Of a DNA stretch of 64,000 bases, positions 8,227-17,318 are shown piece after piece. Source of the DNA: Hoylesella oralis ATCC 33269 (lineage in GTDB: Bacteria; Bacteroidota; Bacteroidia; Bacteroidales; Bacteroidaceae). Within the stretch, counting starts at the first letter, position 1, and each line of letters opens with the position of its first letter. The notes under the pieces were generated by a model. It was not told the DNA's origin. It saw only the letters and a program-made list of their open reading frames with translations, and ran no database searches. The position numbers and the translations under genes are program-made. The stretch lies in contig NZ_GL833118.1 of the NCBI RefSeq assembly GCF_000185145.2, positions 62,001 through 126,000 of the forward strand, given 5' to 3'.

Positions 8227-8333
8227 ACTTTTTACTTTTAAAATTCGATGTTCGAACAACAAATTTAGATAGAAATTGTAAGATATACAAGAAAAATATC
8301 TTTATAATGGTCGTTCATTTCTTATATTTATCG

Positions 8334-8341
8334 TATATTTG
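8334..8341 (+). promoter_or_regulatory. Bacteroidetes -7 box for the TraB-family gene
   Basis: TATATTTG fits the TAnnTTTG consensus and lies about 110 bases before the start codon. No clear TTTG lies 20 bases upstream, so the -33 element is weak. Confidence 0.45.
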
Positions 8342-8453
8342 CAGCAGAAGGATATAATAGATACCACCGACGGCGCACGTTATCTACAGCTCCGGTAACG
8401 GTATCTGCGGTTTGTAGATTTCACATTATTAATATATATCAAACATACAAACT

Positions 8454-9362
8454 ATGAAAAGATTTTTCGTATCCGCGTTCTTTTCATGCTTCATAGTATG
8501 GGGAGCACAAGCACAGCTACTGTATAAGATTTCCGGAAAGGAACTTACCAAGCCTTCGTATATCATCGGCACCTATCATCTTGCCAATGTAGGGTTCGTA
8601 GAGTCTGTTCCGGGCCTGAAAAATGCCCTCGACGAAACCGAGCAGGTGTATGGAGAAGTCGACATGAGCGATATGCGTTCGACCGATAACATGCAGAAAA
8701 TAAAACGTGCAACCACGCTTCCGGAGGGTAAAAAGCTATCCTCTTTGCTCACCAAAGACCAGTTAAAACGTCTTAATGCCTATCTGAAAGAATCCATGGG
8801 AGCCGATCTCAACAACCCTGCCGTGGCCAAACAATTCGAACAGATAACGCCTGCAGCGCTGACAACCCAACTGACTTTGCTCATGTTTATGAGAAACCAT
8901 ATGGGGGAGTTCGATCCTATGACTACGTTCGACGAGTATTTTCAGAAGCAAGCCAAAGCAAACAACGAGCCCGTGGGAGGATTGGAAACGGTGGAATTTC
9001 AAATAAAGACGCTTTTCGAAAGTACGCCGTTGAAGCGGCAGGTAGAACAACTGATGTGCCTGATAGACCATGCCGGCTTCAATGAACAGATGTCGGAACG
9101 TATCGTCAAGGCCTTTTATGCGCAAGACCTCGACGCCATTAAGGCTGCTATGGATGAGAAGATGCACAACAATTGCGACTCTTCACCTGAAGAAGAGAAT
9201 ATGCTTATCTATGACCGCAATGCCGACTGGGCCGAAAAGATGCCGGCAATCATGGCTGCAAAACCTACATTTTTCGCCGTTGGCGTAGGCCATTTGCCGG
9301 GCGACAAAGGCGTTTTAAATCTGTTGCGCACGGCGGGCTACACCGTTGAAGGTGTGAAGTAA
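8454..9362 (+). CDS. TraB/GumN family protein, exported
   Basis: This is a 302-residue protein with a signal peptide (residues 1 to about 20, ending in AQAQ). The TraB/GumN (TIKI-like) fold is shown by the N-terminal GTYHLANVGF block, a conserved Glu in EVDMSDM, and the closing FFAVGVGHLPGDKGVL segment, where GxGH holds a putative metal-binding His. Members are thought to be metal-dependent peptidases, but the bacterial substrates are unknown. It is a single gene with its own promoter, converging on the GH5 gene across a shared terminator. Confidence 0.88.
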   Translation: MKRFFVSAFFSCFIVWGAQAQLLYKISGKELTKPSYIIGTYHLANVGFVESVPGLKNALDETEQVYGEVDMSDMRSTDNMQKIKRATTLPEGKKLSSLLTKDQLKRLNAYLKESMGADLNNPAVAKQFEQITPAALTTQLTLLMFMRNHMGEFDPMTTFDEYFQKQAKANNEPVGGLETVEFQIKTLFESTPLKRQVEQLMCLIDHAGFNEQMSERIVKAFYAQDLDAIKAAMDEKMHNNCDSSPEEENMLIYDRNADWAEKMPAIMAAKPTFFAVGVGHLPGDKGVLNLLRTAGYTVEGVK

Positions 9363-9767
9363 CGAGAAAGTAAATCTTCTTCAGCCCCTTTAAAAGAGAG
9401 GAGTGAGGATGAATGATGCGGGATAATAGAAGAACGAGAGGAGTTTCTTTCGGCCGGTAAAAGTGTGGCTTCCCCTTTAACACCGTTTGCCTATAATGTT
9501 CATCAACGAATAGTTTGTATGAGATATTGACAACTCTGTTTATGTTAAGTATTGAAATGAGACTCTTTCTTAGTAAAGAATTCTGCATATATGTATATTG
9601 GCAATTATCATATTGATTTTTCTTTAATTTTCAAATAGATAATTTTATCTGACTTGAAGTGTATTTTGATTTAAAGGAAAAATTATAACAGAGGGAGTAT
9701 AAATTTAACAGCGTCGAACCATACTATTTATGGTTCGACGCTGTTAAATTTATGTCCTTGTGTGTCG
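9363..9767. other. 405-base convergent intergenic region
   Basis: This gap separates the TraB-family gene from the converging GH5 gene. Its last 70 bases hold the perfect hairpin listed separately. The rest is AT-rich with only short open frames, none with coding features. I see no RNA gene or mobile element. Confidence 0.6.
9701..9751. terminator. Perfect 23-base-pair bidirectional terminator
   Basis: Arms 9701-9723 and 9729-9751 are exact reverse complements around a 5-base loop (CTATT). The stem has a G+C-rich centre (CAGCGTCGAACC) and AAATTT ends that supply the U-tract in either direction. It serves the plus-strand TraB-family gene and the minus-strand GH5 gene, whose stop is 16 bases away. 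Confidence 0.88.
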
Positions 9768-11006
9768 TTATTTCCCCGTTGCAGAAGTATCTTTATTCAG
9801 TTTCTTGAATACTTCTTTGAAATATTTGGCTCGTTCGGTTTCTGTTGCTTGTGGAGCCGGAGCTTTTTCTCTACTAAACCAGAATGCATTAAGACCTTCG
9901 GGGCTTTCCAAACTCCATCCTTGCCATTCGCGGAAGGCATGAAAACACCACGAGAAGTTGTTTTTTTCGAAGATGTCGATGACATCTTTAAACCAACGGA
10001 TGGCAGATTCTACAGGTGCCCATGTGATAACACTGAACTCCCCAATCAAGACAGGAACTTTATATTCTGAAGCAAAGTCTGTCAGCGGTTTGAGTTCGGC
10101 CTCCAAGGTTGATTTGTTACAATATGTTTCTTCTTTTTCCCACCAATGATTCTTGGCCTTTCCCGGGTATTCCCTTTTGAAAGAAGCAATGGCTTCTTCA
10201 TGAGTCATGGTTTTGGAATTGTATTCTCCGTTATATAATATTCCTTGACAAGCAAAGGTTTCAGGACAATAGAAATGAAGACTGTACACTACACGCTTGT
10301 CTTTCTGAATAATCTTTTCTTTCTCTTTTTGGAATGTTTCTGCTACCAGACCGGGCTGGAATACGATCCATACGTTTTTGTTTACAGTACGGATTGCCGT
10401 TATAATATCGGGTACCATTGCCAACCATTCCTGCACTGCAGCCCTACCTTTCTCGCTGGGTTCGTTGAAAAGGTCATATCCCCATATCTCGTTTTCGTAT
10501 TCTTTTTTCGTAAAATGTTGTGCAATATTCTTCCACATCCGTATAAGAGCGTCTTTCATTTCCGGATGATTTGTCCAAAAACCACGTTGATTGTGGTCGT
10601 CTAATGTCGGTACTTTTCCGTTTACGTAAATGGGAGGCTCGTGCAAGTCTAAAATAACCTTAACATTTACACTTTGTGCAGCACGTACTTTTTCTTCTAC
10701 CAAATTCAGGTATTCCGGTAAGGCTGTCCATAAGTCTTTTCCCCTTTTCAAAGCATAAGTTGCTGGATTAAGCTGCAATCTTATGACATTGGCACCCCAT
10801 GTGCTCAAATCCTTGATTGTTTGTACATGCAGACCGTCTGCCGACTGAACCATAAAGCCGCGCACTCTTGGAGGTGAGGTTACTACTGCCGGTGGCGTAG
10901 GGGGATTGGGATCCGGATTAGGTTTAGGAGGGTTGTCGGGTATATTTTTGTCGCCGCAAGCAAGTATAATGGGCAGCATAAACAACAATGCGATAATTTT
11001 TTTCAT
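9768..11006 (-). CDS. GH5-family glycoside hydrolase, surface lipoprotein
   Basis: This 412-residue enzyme has a lipoprotein signal (lipobox ILAC, Cys17) and a Pro/Asn-rich stalk (about 22-46) that holds the catalytic domain off the membrane. Both GH5 catalytic glutamates are in place: Glu182 in LFNEP (acid/base) and Glu323 in GEFS (nucleophile). LHEPP and IRLQLNP are further family blocks. It is expected to cut a beta-glycan backbone, but the subfamily and substrate cannot be read with confidence. It is a clear paralog of the gene at 20372 and diverges from the PUL regulator genes, so it is probably the surface endo-acting member of this locus. Confidence 0.9.
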   Translation of the reverse strand: MKKIIALLFMLPIILACGDKNIPDNPPKPNPDPNPPTPPAVVTSPPRVRGFMVQSADGLHVQTIKDLSTWGANVIRLQLNPATYALKRGKDLWTALPEYLNLVEEKVRAAQSVNVKVILDLHEPPIYVNGKVPTLDDHNQRGFWTNHPEMKDALIRMWKNIAQHFTKKEYENEIWGYDLFNEPSEKGRAAVQEWLAMVPDIITAIRTVNKNVWIVFQPGLVAETFQKEKEKIIQKDKRVVYSLHFYCPETFACQGILYNGEYNSKTMTHEEAIASFKREYPGKAKNHWWEKEETYCNKSTLEAELKPLTDFASEYKVPVLIGEFSVITWAPVESAIRWFKDVIDIFEKNNFSWCFHAFREWQGWSLESPEGLNAFWFSREKAPAPQATETERAKYFKEVFKKLNKDTSATGK

Positions 11007-12023
11007 AATTACAGTTTTAAGTTAATAATTAAAGTATATAAGCAATACTATGATCTTTCTCACAATTTTAGTTCTAAGTATTAATATGAGGTTATGATTG
11101 TATTTTGCTTAATAAATATCTCGATTTAAATCACCTCTTTTAATTATATATTACAATCTAAAAAGCATGAACCCTAAAATGGAAAACAGAATTTATGTAA
11201 AACATAAAAAGAATACGACTGTTTGGAGTAAAAGAGATAAAGAAAATAAGAATAATGTTTTTTTACAGTTGTTTGTCATTAGTCTTGTAAATGTAGTCCG
11301 TCGTTTAAATATCGTTGTTTGAGCTTTGCCGATACGGCATTAATATGATGAGAGGCTATTGCATCAAAAACACCAAGAACAACGTTTATCTTTCATCACC
11401 CAATGATGTATGCCTTATACAGTTATGCTGTATTATCGACACAAGACAGATGTATGCTTATTAACCGATGGGTATATAATAGGATGAACTTATTTTTATG
11501 CGGTGTCTACTGTCGGCACGTTGCCTTAATCTATATGGAAGTTATTGATCTTCAGTGCGTTTTTATTTGTTATGATAGTATGAAGAGAGAAATTTAGAAA
11601 ATGTAAAAGTGTGTATATAACAATAATGCTTTATCGCAGGACTGTGATATCGTATTAGCATAGAATATAAAATAATAAATGCAGGACTGTTAACATCCTC
11701 TATTTCTGTTACCTGTGTGTATGAAAACATCCTATGTTTAGCTTCAATAAAAAATATAAATTCTGTTTATATTCTTTTATGAAAAGCCGGACTTATACAA
11801 AATTATGTATTTTTAACCTATAGTATTCTTACTTATATAGTTTAATTGTATATTTTTGTTACAATAAAAAATGAAATGCTGATGGAATAAAGTTTTTCTT
11901 TTTTCTTGACCACCAAATAAGATGTTACGGTTCATATTTAAATAAGTTGTTAATTTCTCAATTATGTAATATGCTTTATGTCTGAAAAATATATTTACTA
12001 TAGAATATGGAATATATTATAAA
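11007..12023. other. 1-kb divergent intergenic region
   Basis: This AT-rich stretch lies between the leftward GH5 gene and the rightward ECF sigma gene. The only clear signal is a -7-like box TATTTTTG at 11851-11858, about 165 bases before the sigma gene. The longest open frame (11403-11597) has no coding features. The length would accommodate divergent promoters or a small RNA, but I can point to no specific one. Confidence 0.5.
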
Positions 12024-12599
12024 ATGAAGATAGAAGAAAGATTTTTTAATACCATATACAACAAATATTATCAGCGGTCATATCTGTTTGTAAAATCATA
12101 CGTCCATTCGGATATTGTAACCGAAGACATTGTAACCGAAGCGATTATTGCATTATGGGAACACCTGAGACAGCAAGAATACTTCGAACAAGAAGAGAAC
12201 TCAGGAAAAGATATTGCACCTTTATTGTTTACTATTCTCCGAAATAAGGCTTATAATTATCTGAAACATGAGGCAGTGAGGAGGTCTGCAATAGAAAATT
12301 TGCAAGATATAAGGAGTTACGAACTGTCTGTTAGAATATCTTCCTTGGAAGTATGTAATCCTGATAAGATATTCATGCAAGATATCAGTAGGATTGTGGA
12401 AGAAACTTTACGCCAACTTCCTCAGCAGACTCGAAAGATATTCCAAATGAGCCGTAATGAAGGAAAGAGCAATATGGAGATCGCATCGGAAATAAGTATA
12501 TCTGAAAAAACAGTAGAATATCATATTACCAAGAGTCTTAAGGCCTTAAGACTATCATTAAAAGATTACTTGCCTATTTTCTTATTCTTTTTTGCATAA
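12024..12599 (+). CDS. ECF-type RNA polymerase sigma factor of the PUL
   Basis: This 191-residue sigma-70-family protein has ECF region 2 (NTIYNKYYQRSYLFVKSYV, then DIVTEAIIALWE) at about 8-55 and region 4 with an HTH (SNMEIASEISISEKTVEYHI) at about 150-172. Between them is the linker ending in LRQLPQQTRKIF. The hydrophobic tail (LPIFLFFFA) is common in the Bacteroidetes subgroup. With FecR 241 bases downstream and an STN-containing SusC next, it forms a trans-envelope signalling set. When the outer-membrane protein binds glycan, FecR releases the sigma factor, which then transcribes the PUL. Confidence 0.93.
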   Translation: MKIEERFFNTIYNKYYQRSYLFVKSYVHSDIVTEDIVTEAIIALWEHLRQQEYFEQEENSGKDIAPLLFTILRNKAYNYLKHEAVRRSAIENLQDIRSYELSVRISSLEVCNPDKIFMQDISRIVEETLRQLPQQTRKIFQMSRNEGKSNMEIASEISISEKTVEYHITKSLKALRLSLKDYLPIFLFFFA

Positions 12600-12840
12600 T
12601 TTTCTTTTTCTTTTTAGGGTTTGAGTTTCTTGAGTTGTTTTATTATAAAGAACCAAACCTAAGATTGAAAAAACATGGAATTACCTAACTTGCAAAGCGT
12701 TGTTGCACAACATCTTGCACACTATGTTTCAAAAAGACATGAAAAAGGTTTTTCGTGTGTGGAAGCAGACTGTCTTGAGTTCGGGAATTGAATAGCTTAC
12801 TCATATTTAAGTTTCAAAACGAAAATGAGATAAAAGAACT

Positions 12841-13779
12841 ATGAATGCGGATTTACTTCATCGATATGTTGCGGGAGATGTTTCTGAGCAGGAAGCGTTG
12901 GAAGTTGCAGCATGGATTGCCGAAAGCAATAAGAATGAACATGAATATAAGGTTCTGCGCAGCTTGTACGATATTACATTATGGAGAACGGAAGAGGATG
13001 GAAGGTTTTTACAGAAAGGAAAATATGGAATTCTTTCCAAGCCTTTAATAATTAGGTTATGTCGTATTGCTGCGATTATTCTTGTAGTCTTTTCTCTCAC
13101 ATATTGGTGGACTCAAAGAAAGATAAATGTAGTGCCGGTCATACAGATGGTTCATACACCCAAAGGACAACGTACGGAAATGGTGCTGTCGGATGGGACT
13201 AAAGTGTGGATCAATTCTAATAGTACCTTAAAGTATAGCGACTTTACATCTCAAGATCGTCGGGTGGTCGAATTAGATGGCGAAGGCTATTTTATTGTAA
13301 CGAAGAATCCTACTAAACCTTTTATCGTGAAAACTACCCGATATGATATCAAGGTATTGGGTACGGAATTCAATGTAACAGCCTATTCTTCGGAACGTGA
13401 CTGGCACGCTTCGCTGGTTAACGGTAAGATAGATATCAATGCAAAAGATGGTAGCAATTTGATGGTACTTGAACCAAATACGGAAGCATACGTGGAAAAC
13501 GGAAATCTGATGAAACGCAGTATGAGCACAATTGAAAGCGCGTTCAAATGGCGTAAAGGGCAAATAAGTTTTGAAAATCGATCAATGGCAGAAATCATTC
13601 GAAAATTGGAAACCTGTTATGATGTAAAGATTATTGTCCACAATAAAAGCATTCTTCAAAGCCGATATACGGGAACATTTGCCGTCCATGATGGGATTAG
13701 CCACATCCTTAATGTACTGAGTACATACGATAAATTCACATATGTTTTAGAAAAAGATAATAAGATTATCATTTATTAA
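12841..13779 (+). CDS. FecR-family anti-sigma factor
   Basis: This 312-residue inner-membrane protein has a cytoplasmic N-terminal helical segment (1 to about 75) that would hold the sigma factor. One membrane helix follows (about 76-94, IIRLCRIAAIILVVFSLTYW), then a periplasmic FecR domain (MVLSDGTKVWINSNSTLKY, then VLGTEFNVTAY). The C-terminal DUF4974 domain (SMAEIIRKLETCYDVKI) would touch the STN domain of SusC. The gap before it contains one 38-codon open frame (12675-12791) without recognisable features. Confidence 0.93.
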   Translation: MNADLLHRYVAGDVSEQEALEVAAWIAESNKNEHEYKVLRSLYDITLWRTEEDGRFLQKGKYGILSKPLIIRLCRIAAIILVVFSLTYWWTQRKINVVPVIQMVHTPKGQRTEMVLSDGTKVWINSNSTLKYSDFTSQDRRVVELDGEGYFIVTKNPTKPFIVKTTRYDIKVLGTEFNVTAYSSERDWHASLVNGKIDINAKDGSNLMVLEPNTEAYVENGNLMKRSMSTIESAFKWRKGQISFENRSMAEIIRKLETCYDVKIIVHNKSILQSRYTGTFAVHDGISHILNVLSTYDKFTYVLEKDNKIIIY

Positions 13780-13834
13780 CCTAAAAATGAACCTTATAAT
13801 ATTATAAAAATGAAAGATGATCAATAATAACAAA

Positions 13835-13864
13835 GCGAGATAATGAGTAGCATTATTATCTCGC
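13835..13864 (+). terminator. Hairpin between fecR and susC, attenuator or terminator
   Basis: Arms GCGAGATAAT (13835-13844) and ATTATCTCGC (13855-13864) pair perfectly around a 10-base loop. There is no strong T-run after it, only AAATCAAATTT. It lies 55 bases before the susC start, so it may separate regulator transcripts from the glycan-induced susCD transcript. Confidence 0.5.
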
Positions 13865-13918
13865 AAATCAAATTTGGAATAACCTAAATATTAATAACCA
13901 TAATTCAATGCCAAGGGT

Positions 13919-16900
13919 ATGAAAAATATGTTAGATACCAGTAAATTTTTCAATAAGACTTTGGAGAGCACAAAACGGCGAGTTGTACTTGTTCTTATGT
14001 TATTGTTTACAATCGTCTATGCCGGACAGGCAAATGCTCAATCCAAGAAAGTAACTATTGTAACTTCGGGCATGACAATAATTGATGTTATGCATGAAAT
14101 TGAAAGGCAAACCGGCTATATGTTTGTCTACAATAATAAAGACATAAACCTGAATAAGGTGGTTAAAATTGACGTTGCCAATATTTCGGTTGCCTCTGTT
14201 TTGGAAACGATATTTAAATCTACGGATATCACTTACCAGATGAATGGAAATAATATTCTGTTGATGACATCTGCTCAGAAAGAACAGCTACAAGACGCAG
14301 CGAAGAAAGGGCAAGATACGCATCGACAGATTGTGGGAACAGTTAAAGATAAAAATGGTGAACCGATTATCGGCGCTAGTATTAAGGTAAAAGGTAGTAG
14401 AGGACAAGGTACAATGACCGATGCTGACGGCATTTTTAAATTGAATGTTCCGGATAATTCAACAATAGAGGTCTCGTATATTGGCTTTATAACACAAGAA
14501 ACAAAAGTCGGTAATCGTAAGAGCTTTAATATCGTATTACAGGAAGATAAAAAGATACTTGATGAAGTGGTTGTCGTAGGATATGGTAATCAGAGAAGAG
14601 TAAATATTGCAGGTTCTGTTGCTTCCGTTAAGGGAGACGATTTAATAAAGTCACCCGTCTCAACAGTATCAAATGCTCTTTCAGGTAAAATGCCGGGATT
14701 GGTAACTTTGCAGTCTTCTGGTCTTCCCGGTTCGGATAATGCCACGTTAAAGATACGTGGATTTGATGCGCCACTGGTTCTTATCGATGGTTCTGAAGGT
14801 GATATTTCGACCGTAGATGCCAATGAGATAGAATCGATTTCTATTTTGAAAGATGCTTCCGCTTCAATTTATGGTGCACGAGCAGGAAATGGTGTTATTT
14901 TGATAACTACCAAGCGAGGTGTCAAGGGTAAGCCAACTTTGACCTTGAATACATCCTTTACTTGGCAAGGTATTACGGATATGCCTAAGATGGCATCGTC
15001 TGGACAGATGGCTCAAGTGCGACGGGAAGGGCATTTGCAAAGTGGACAACCGGAAAGCACTGCTCCGTATACAGAAGAAGAAATTAGGAAATATTATGAA
15101 GGTACAGACCCTCAATATCCCAATACTGACTGGTATGGTTTGTTGATTAGAGACTGGGCTCCCCAACAGCAACACAACCTTTCGATACGGGGTGGCTCCG
15201 ATAATATCAAGTTCTATGGTTTCTTAGGCTATTTGAAACAAGAAACCTTATTTAAAAGAAGTGACGCTTTTTACAGACGATATAATATCAGAGGAAGTAT
15301 CGATGCAAAGATTACCGAAGATTTGTCAGCCAGTATGGATTTTTCTTTAGTGGTGGGAGAACGTAATTATACTACTCGAAATATGAATGAGAATTTGTGG
15401 GGTGATTTTTGGAATACATCTCCTATGTATCCTGACAGATTTCCCGATCCTACAAAGATTCCTTATGCAGAAGGTGGAGGCACGGGTGGTGCCCATATTA
15501 CAACGGATAGAAATCTTTCTGGCTATAACGATACAAGAAGCCAAGAAACAAGGTTTATTGGTGAATTGAAGTATAATTTTCCATTCTTGAAAGGCCTGCA
15601 GGCTAAAACCAGACTTGATTATCTGCAGACGTATGCGACACAGAAAATCTTTCAAAAGCCTGTTCCGTTTTGGAAGTATGATTATGGTGCAAATAGATAT
15701 ACGAATTCTGGTAGTTTCGGTTCTTCTGCGAATCTGGGTTATGTTCTTCCTAATAATCGGCGTATGATTTATCAAACGTCTCTTGAATATAAAAATGTAT
15801 TTAAGAAAATACATGACATAAATGCATTGATTCTTTTTGAGGCAACCGACTATTTCAATACCCGTATTTTGGCCAATAGATCTAACTTTCTAACATCTGC
15901 CATAGATGAAATGCTTGCAGGAAGTACAGAGGGGATGACCAATGGCGCTTCTACAACAGAGATGGGACGTATGAGTTGGGTTGGTCGTTTTAACTATACA
16001 CTTATGAATCGATACATATTAGATGCAACGTTTCGCGCAGATGCTTCTGCAAAATTTCCGAAAGAGTCGCGTTGGGGATATTTCCCGAGTATATCTCTTG
16101 CATGGCGTATCAATGAAGAGGCTTTTATGAAGAAATTTGAGAATCTCGATGCTCTTAAATTACGTTTGAGCTATGGCGCATCTGGAAATGACAATGTAGG
16201 TAATTTTGCTTATTTGGCTGGTTACGATATTATGGGAGCTAAGGATGGTGGTTCATATATCTTTGGTTCGCAACGCCAAATGGGAATATGGCCGAAAGGT
16301 TTGGCTAATCCTGACCTGACATGGGAGAAACTTAAGATCTATAATGTAGGTGTTGATGCATCTTTCTGGAAAGGTTTGTTATATGGTTCTCTTGACGTAT
16401 TTTATCGTAAGAGAACAGGTATACCGGGAACACGATTGGTAACATTGCCTTCAACTTTCGGCGCTACCCTCCCTGAAGAGAACCTGAATAGTACAAGTAC
16501 GAGAGGTTTTGAGTTGACGGTGGCATCTTCTGGCCAGTGGGCCGATCTTCGTTGGGATGTGAATGCTAATATATCATGGGCACGTTCTAAATGGATTTAC
16601 TATGAAGAACCCGATTATACTGATCCTGATCAACGTAGAATAAATAGAAAAACTGGGCAATGGACAGATAGACGGTTTGGTTATGTTGCAGACGGTTTGT
16701 TTACTAGTCAGGATGAGATAGATAATCTTCCCTATAATCAAGATCAGCGTAATAATACAACATTACGTCCTGGTGATGTAAGGTTTAGAGATATTAATGG
16801 TGATAAAGTGATAGATTGGAAAGATGAAGTCGAAATAGGCAAGGGTACAATACCGACATGGTTTGCCGGTTTTAATCCCACGCTTCACTATAAGGACTTT

Positions 16901-17308
16901 GATTTAAGTTTGTCTTTCCAAGGAGCATTCGGGTTTGATGTGGTTGCGTCTTTAGGAGGTAATACACGTGAATATTTCGAATCTCGCTGGACTCCGGAAA
17001 ACAATGACCGGAATGCTTTGATACCCAGAGTGGGTGGAACTAGTGATAATAGTCATATTTCAACTTACTGGTTAGTTTCTGGCGATTATGTGAGATGGAA
17101 ATCTTTTACACTAGGCTATACACTTAAGCATGAGATATTGAAAAAAGCAAATATTCAAAGTATTCATTTTTTCTTCTCAGGTAGTAATATTTACACTTGG
17201 AGTAAATTAAAGAAATATGGTTTGGATCCCGAAGGGCCTTCGGGGAGAGGTGGTCTATATTATCCTCAACAACGTGATTTATCTATTGGAGCAACTGTAA
17301 TTTTTTAA
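13919..17308 (+). CDS. SusC/RagA TonB-dependent outer-membrane transporter with STN signalling domain
   Basis: This 1129-residue protein has an extended signal peptide (1 to about 41, ending ANAQ). The STN domain (about 45-118; VTSGMTIIDVMHEIERQTGY) contacts FecR. A carboxypeptidase-regulatory-like domain follows (about 138-220; GTVKDKNGEPIIGASIKVKG), then the plug (DEVVVVGYGNQRR, then ILKDASASIYGARAGNGVILI) and a 22-strand barrel ending in ATVIF. It imports glycan fragments using TonB energy and reports substrate through FecR to the sigma factor. Its stop is only 10 bases before susD. Confidence 0.96.
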   Translation: MKNMLDTSKFFNKTLESTKRRVVLVLMLLFTIVYAGQANAQSKKVTIVTSGMTIIDVMHEIERQTGYMFVYNNKDINLNKVVKIDVANISVASVLETIFKSTDITYQMNGNNILLMTSAQKEQLQDAAKKGQDTHRQIVGTVKDKNGEPIIGASIKVKGSRGQGTMTDADGIFKLNVPDNSTIEVSYIGFITQETKVGNRKSFNIVLQEDKKILDEVVVVGYGNQRRVNIAGSVASVKGDDLIKSPVSTVSNALSGKMPGLVTLQSSGLPGSDNATLKIRGFDAPLVLIDGSEGDISTVDANEIESISILKDASASIYGARAGNGVILITTKRGVKGKPTLTLNTSFTWQGITDMPKMASSGQMAQVRREGHLQSGQPESTAPYTEEEIRKYYEGTDPQYPNTDWYGLLIRDWAPQQQHNLSIRGGSDNIKFYGFLGYLKQETLFKRSDAFYRRYNIRGSIDAKITEDLSASMDFSLVVGERNYTTRNMNENLWGDFWNTSPMYPDRFPDPTKIPYAEGGGTGGAHITTDRNLSGYNDTRSQETRFIGELKYNFPFLKGLQAKTRLDYLQTYATQKIFQKPVPFWKYDYGANRYTNSGSFGSSANLGYVLPNNRRMIYQTSLEYKNVFKKIHDINALILFEATDYFNTRILANRSNFLTSAIDEMLAGSTEGMTNGASTTEMGRMSWVGRFNYTLMNRYILDATFRADASAKFPKESRWGYFPSISLAWRINEEAFMKKFENLDALKLRLSYGASGNDNVGNFAYLAGYDIMGAKDGGSYIFGSQRQMGIWPKGLANPDLTWEKLKIYNVGVDASFWKGLLYGSLDVFYRKRTGIPGTRLVTLPSTFGATLPEENLNSTSTRGFELTVASSGQWADLRWDVNANISWARSKWIYYEEPDYTDPDQRRINRKTGQWTDRRFGYVADGLFTSQDEIDNLPYNQDQRNNTTLRPGDVRFRDINGDKVIDWKDEVEIGKGTIPTWFAGFNPTLHYKDFDLSLSFQGAFGFDVVASLGGNTREYFESRWTPENNDRNALIPRVGGTSDNSHISTYWLVSGDYVRWKSFTLGYTLKHEILKKANIQSIHFFFSGSNIYTWSKLKKYGLDPEGPSGRGGLYYPQQRDLSIGATVIF

Positions 17309-17318
17309 ACGAAAAATT

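Noticed and set aside
9729..9751. GGTTCGAC sequence resembling a tRNA T-loop
   Set aside because: It is one arm of the perfect terminator hairpin; no acceptor or anticodon stem is present.
11403..11597. 64-codon open frame in the 1-kb gap before the sigma gene
   Set aside because: The composition looks like random translation, and there is no promoter or ribosome binding signal.
12675..12791. 38-codon open frame between the ECF sigma and fecR genes
   Set aside because: No recognisable domain or signal; too short to support, although its place in the regulator operon is noted.
15347..15814. 155-codon minus-strand open frame inside susC1
   Set aside because: It lies wholly inside a well-supported SusC gene and has no features of its own.
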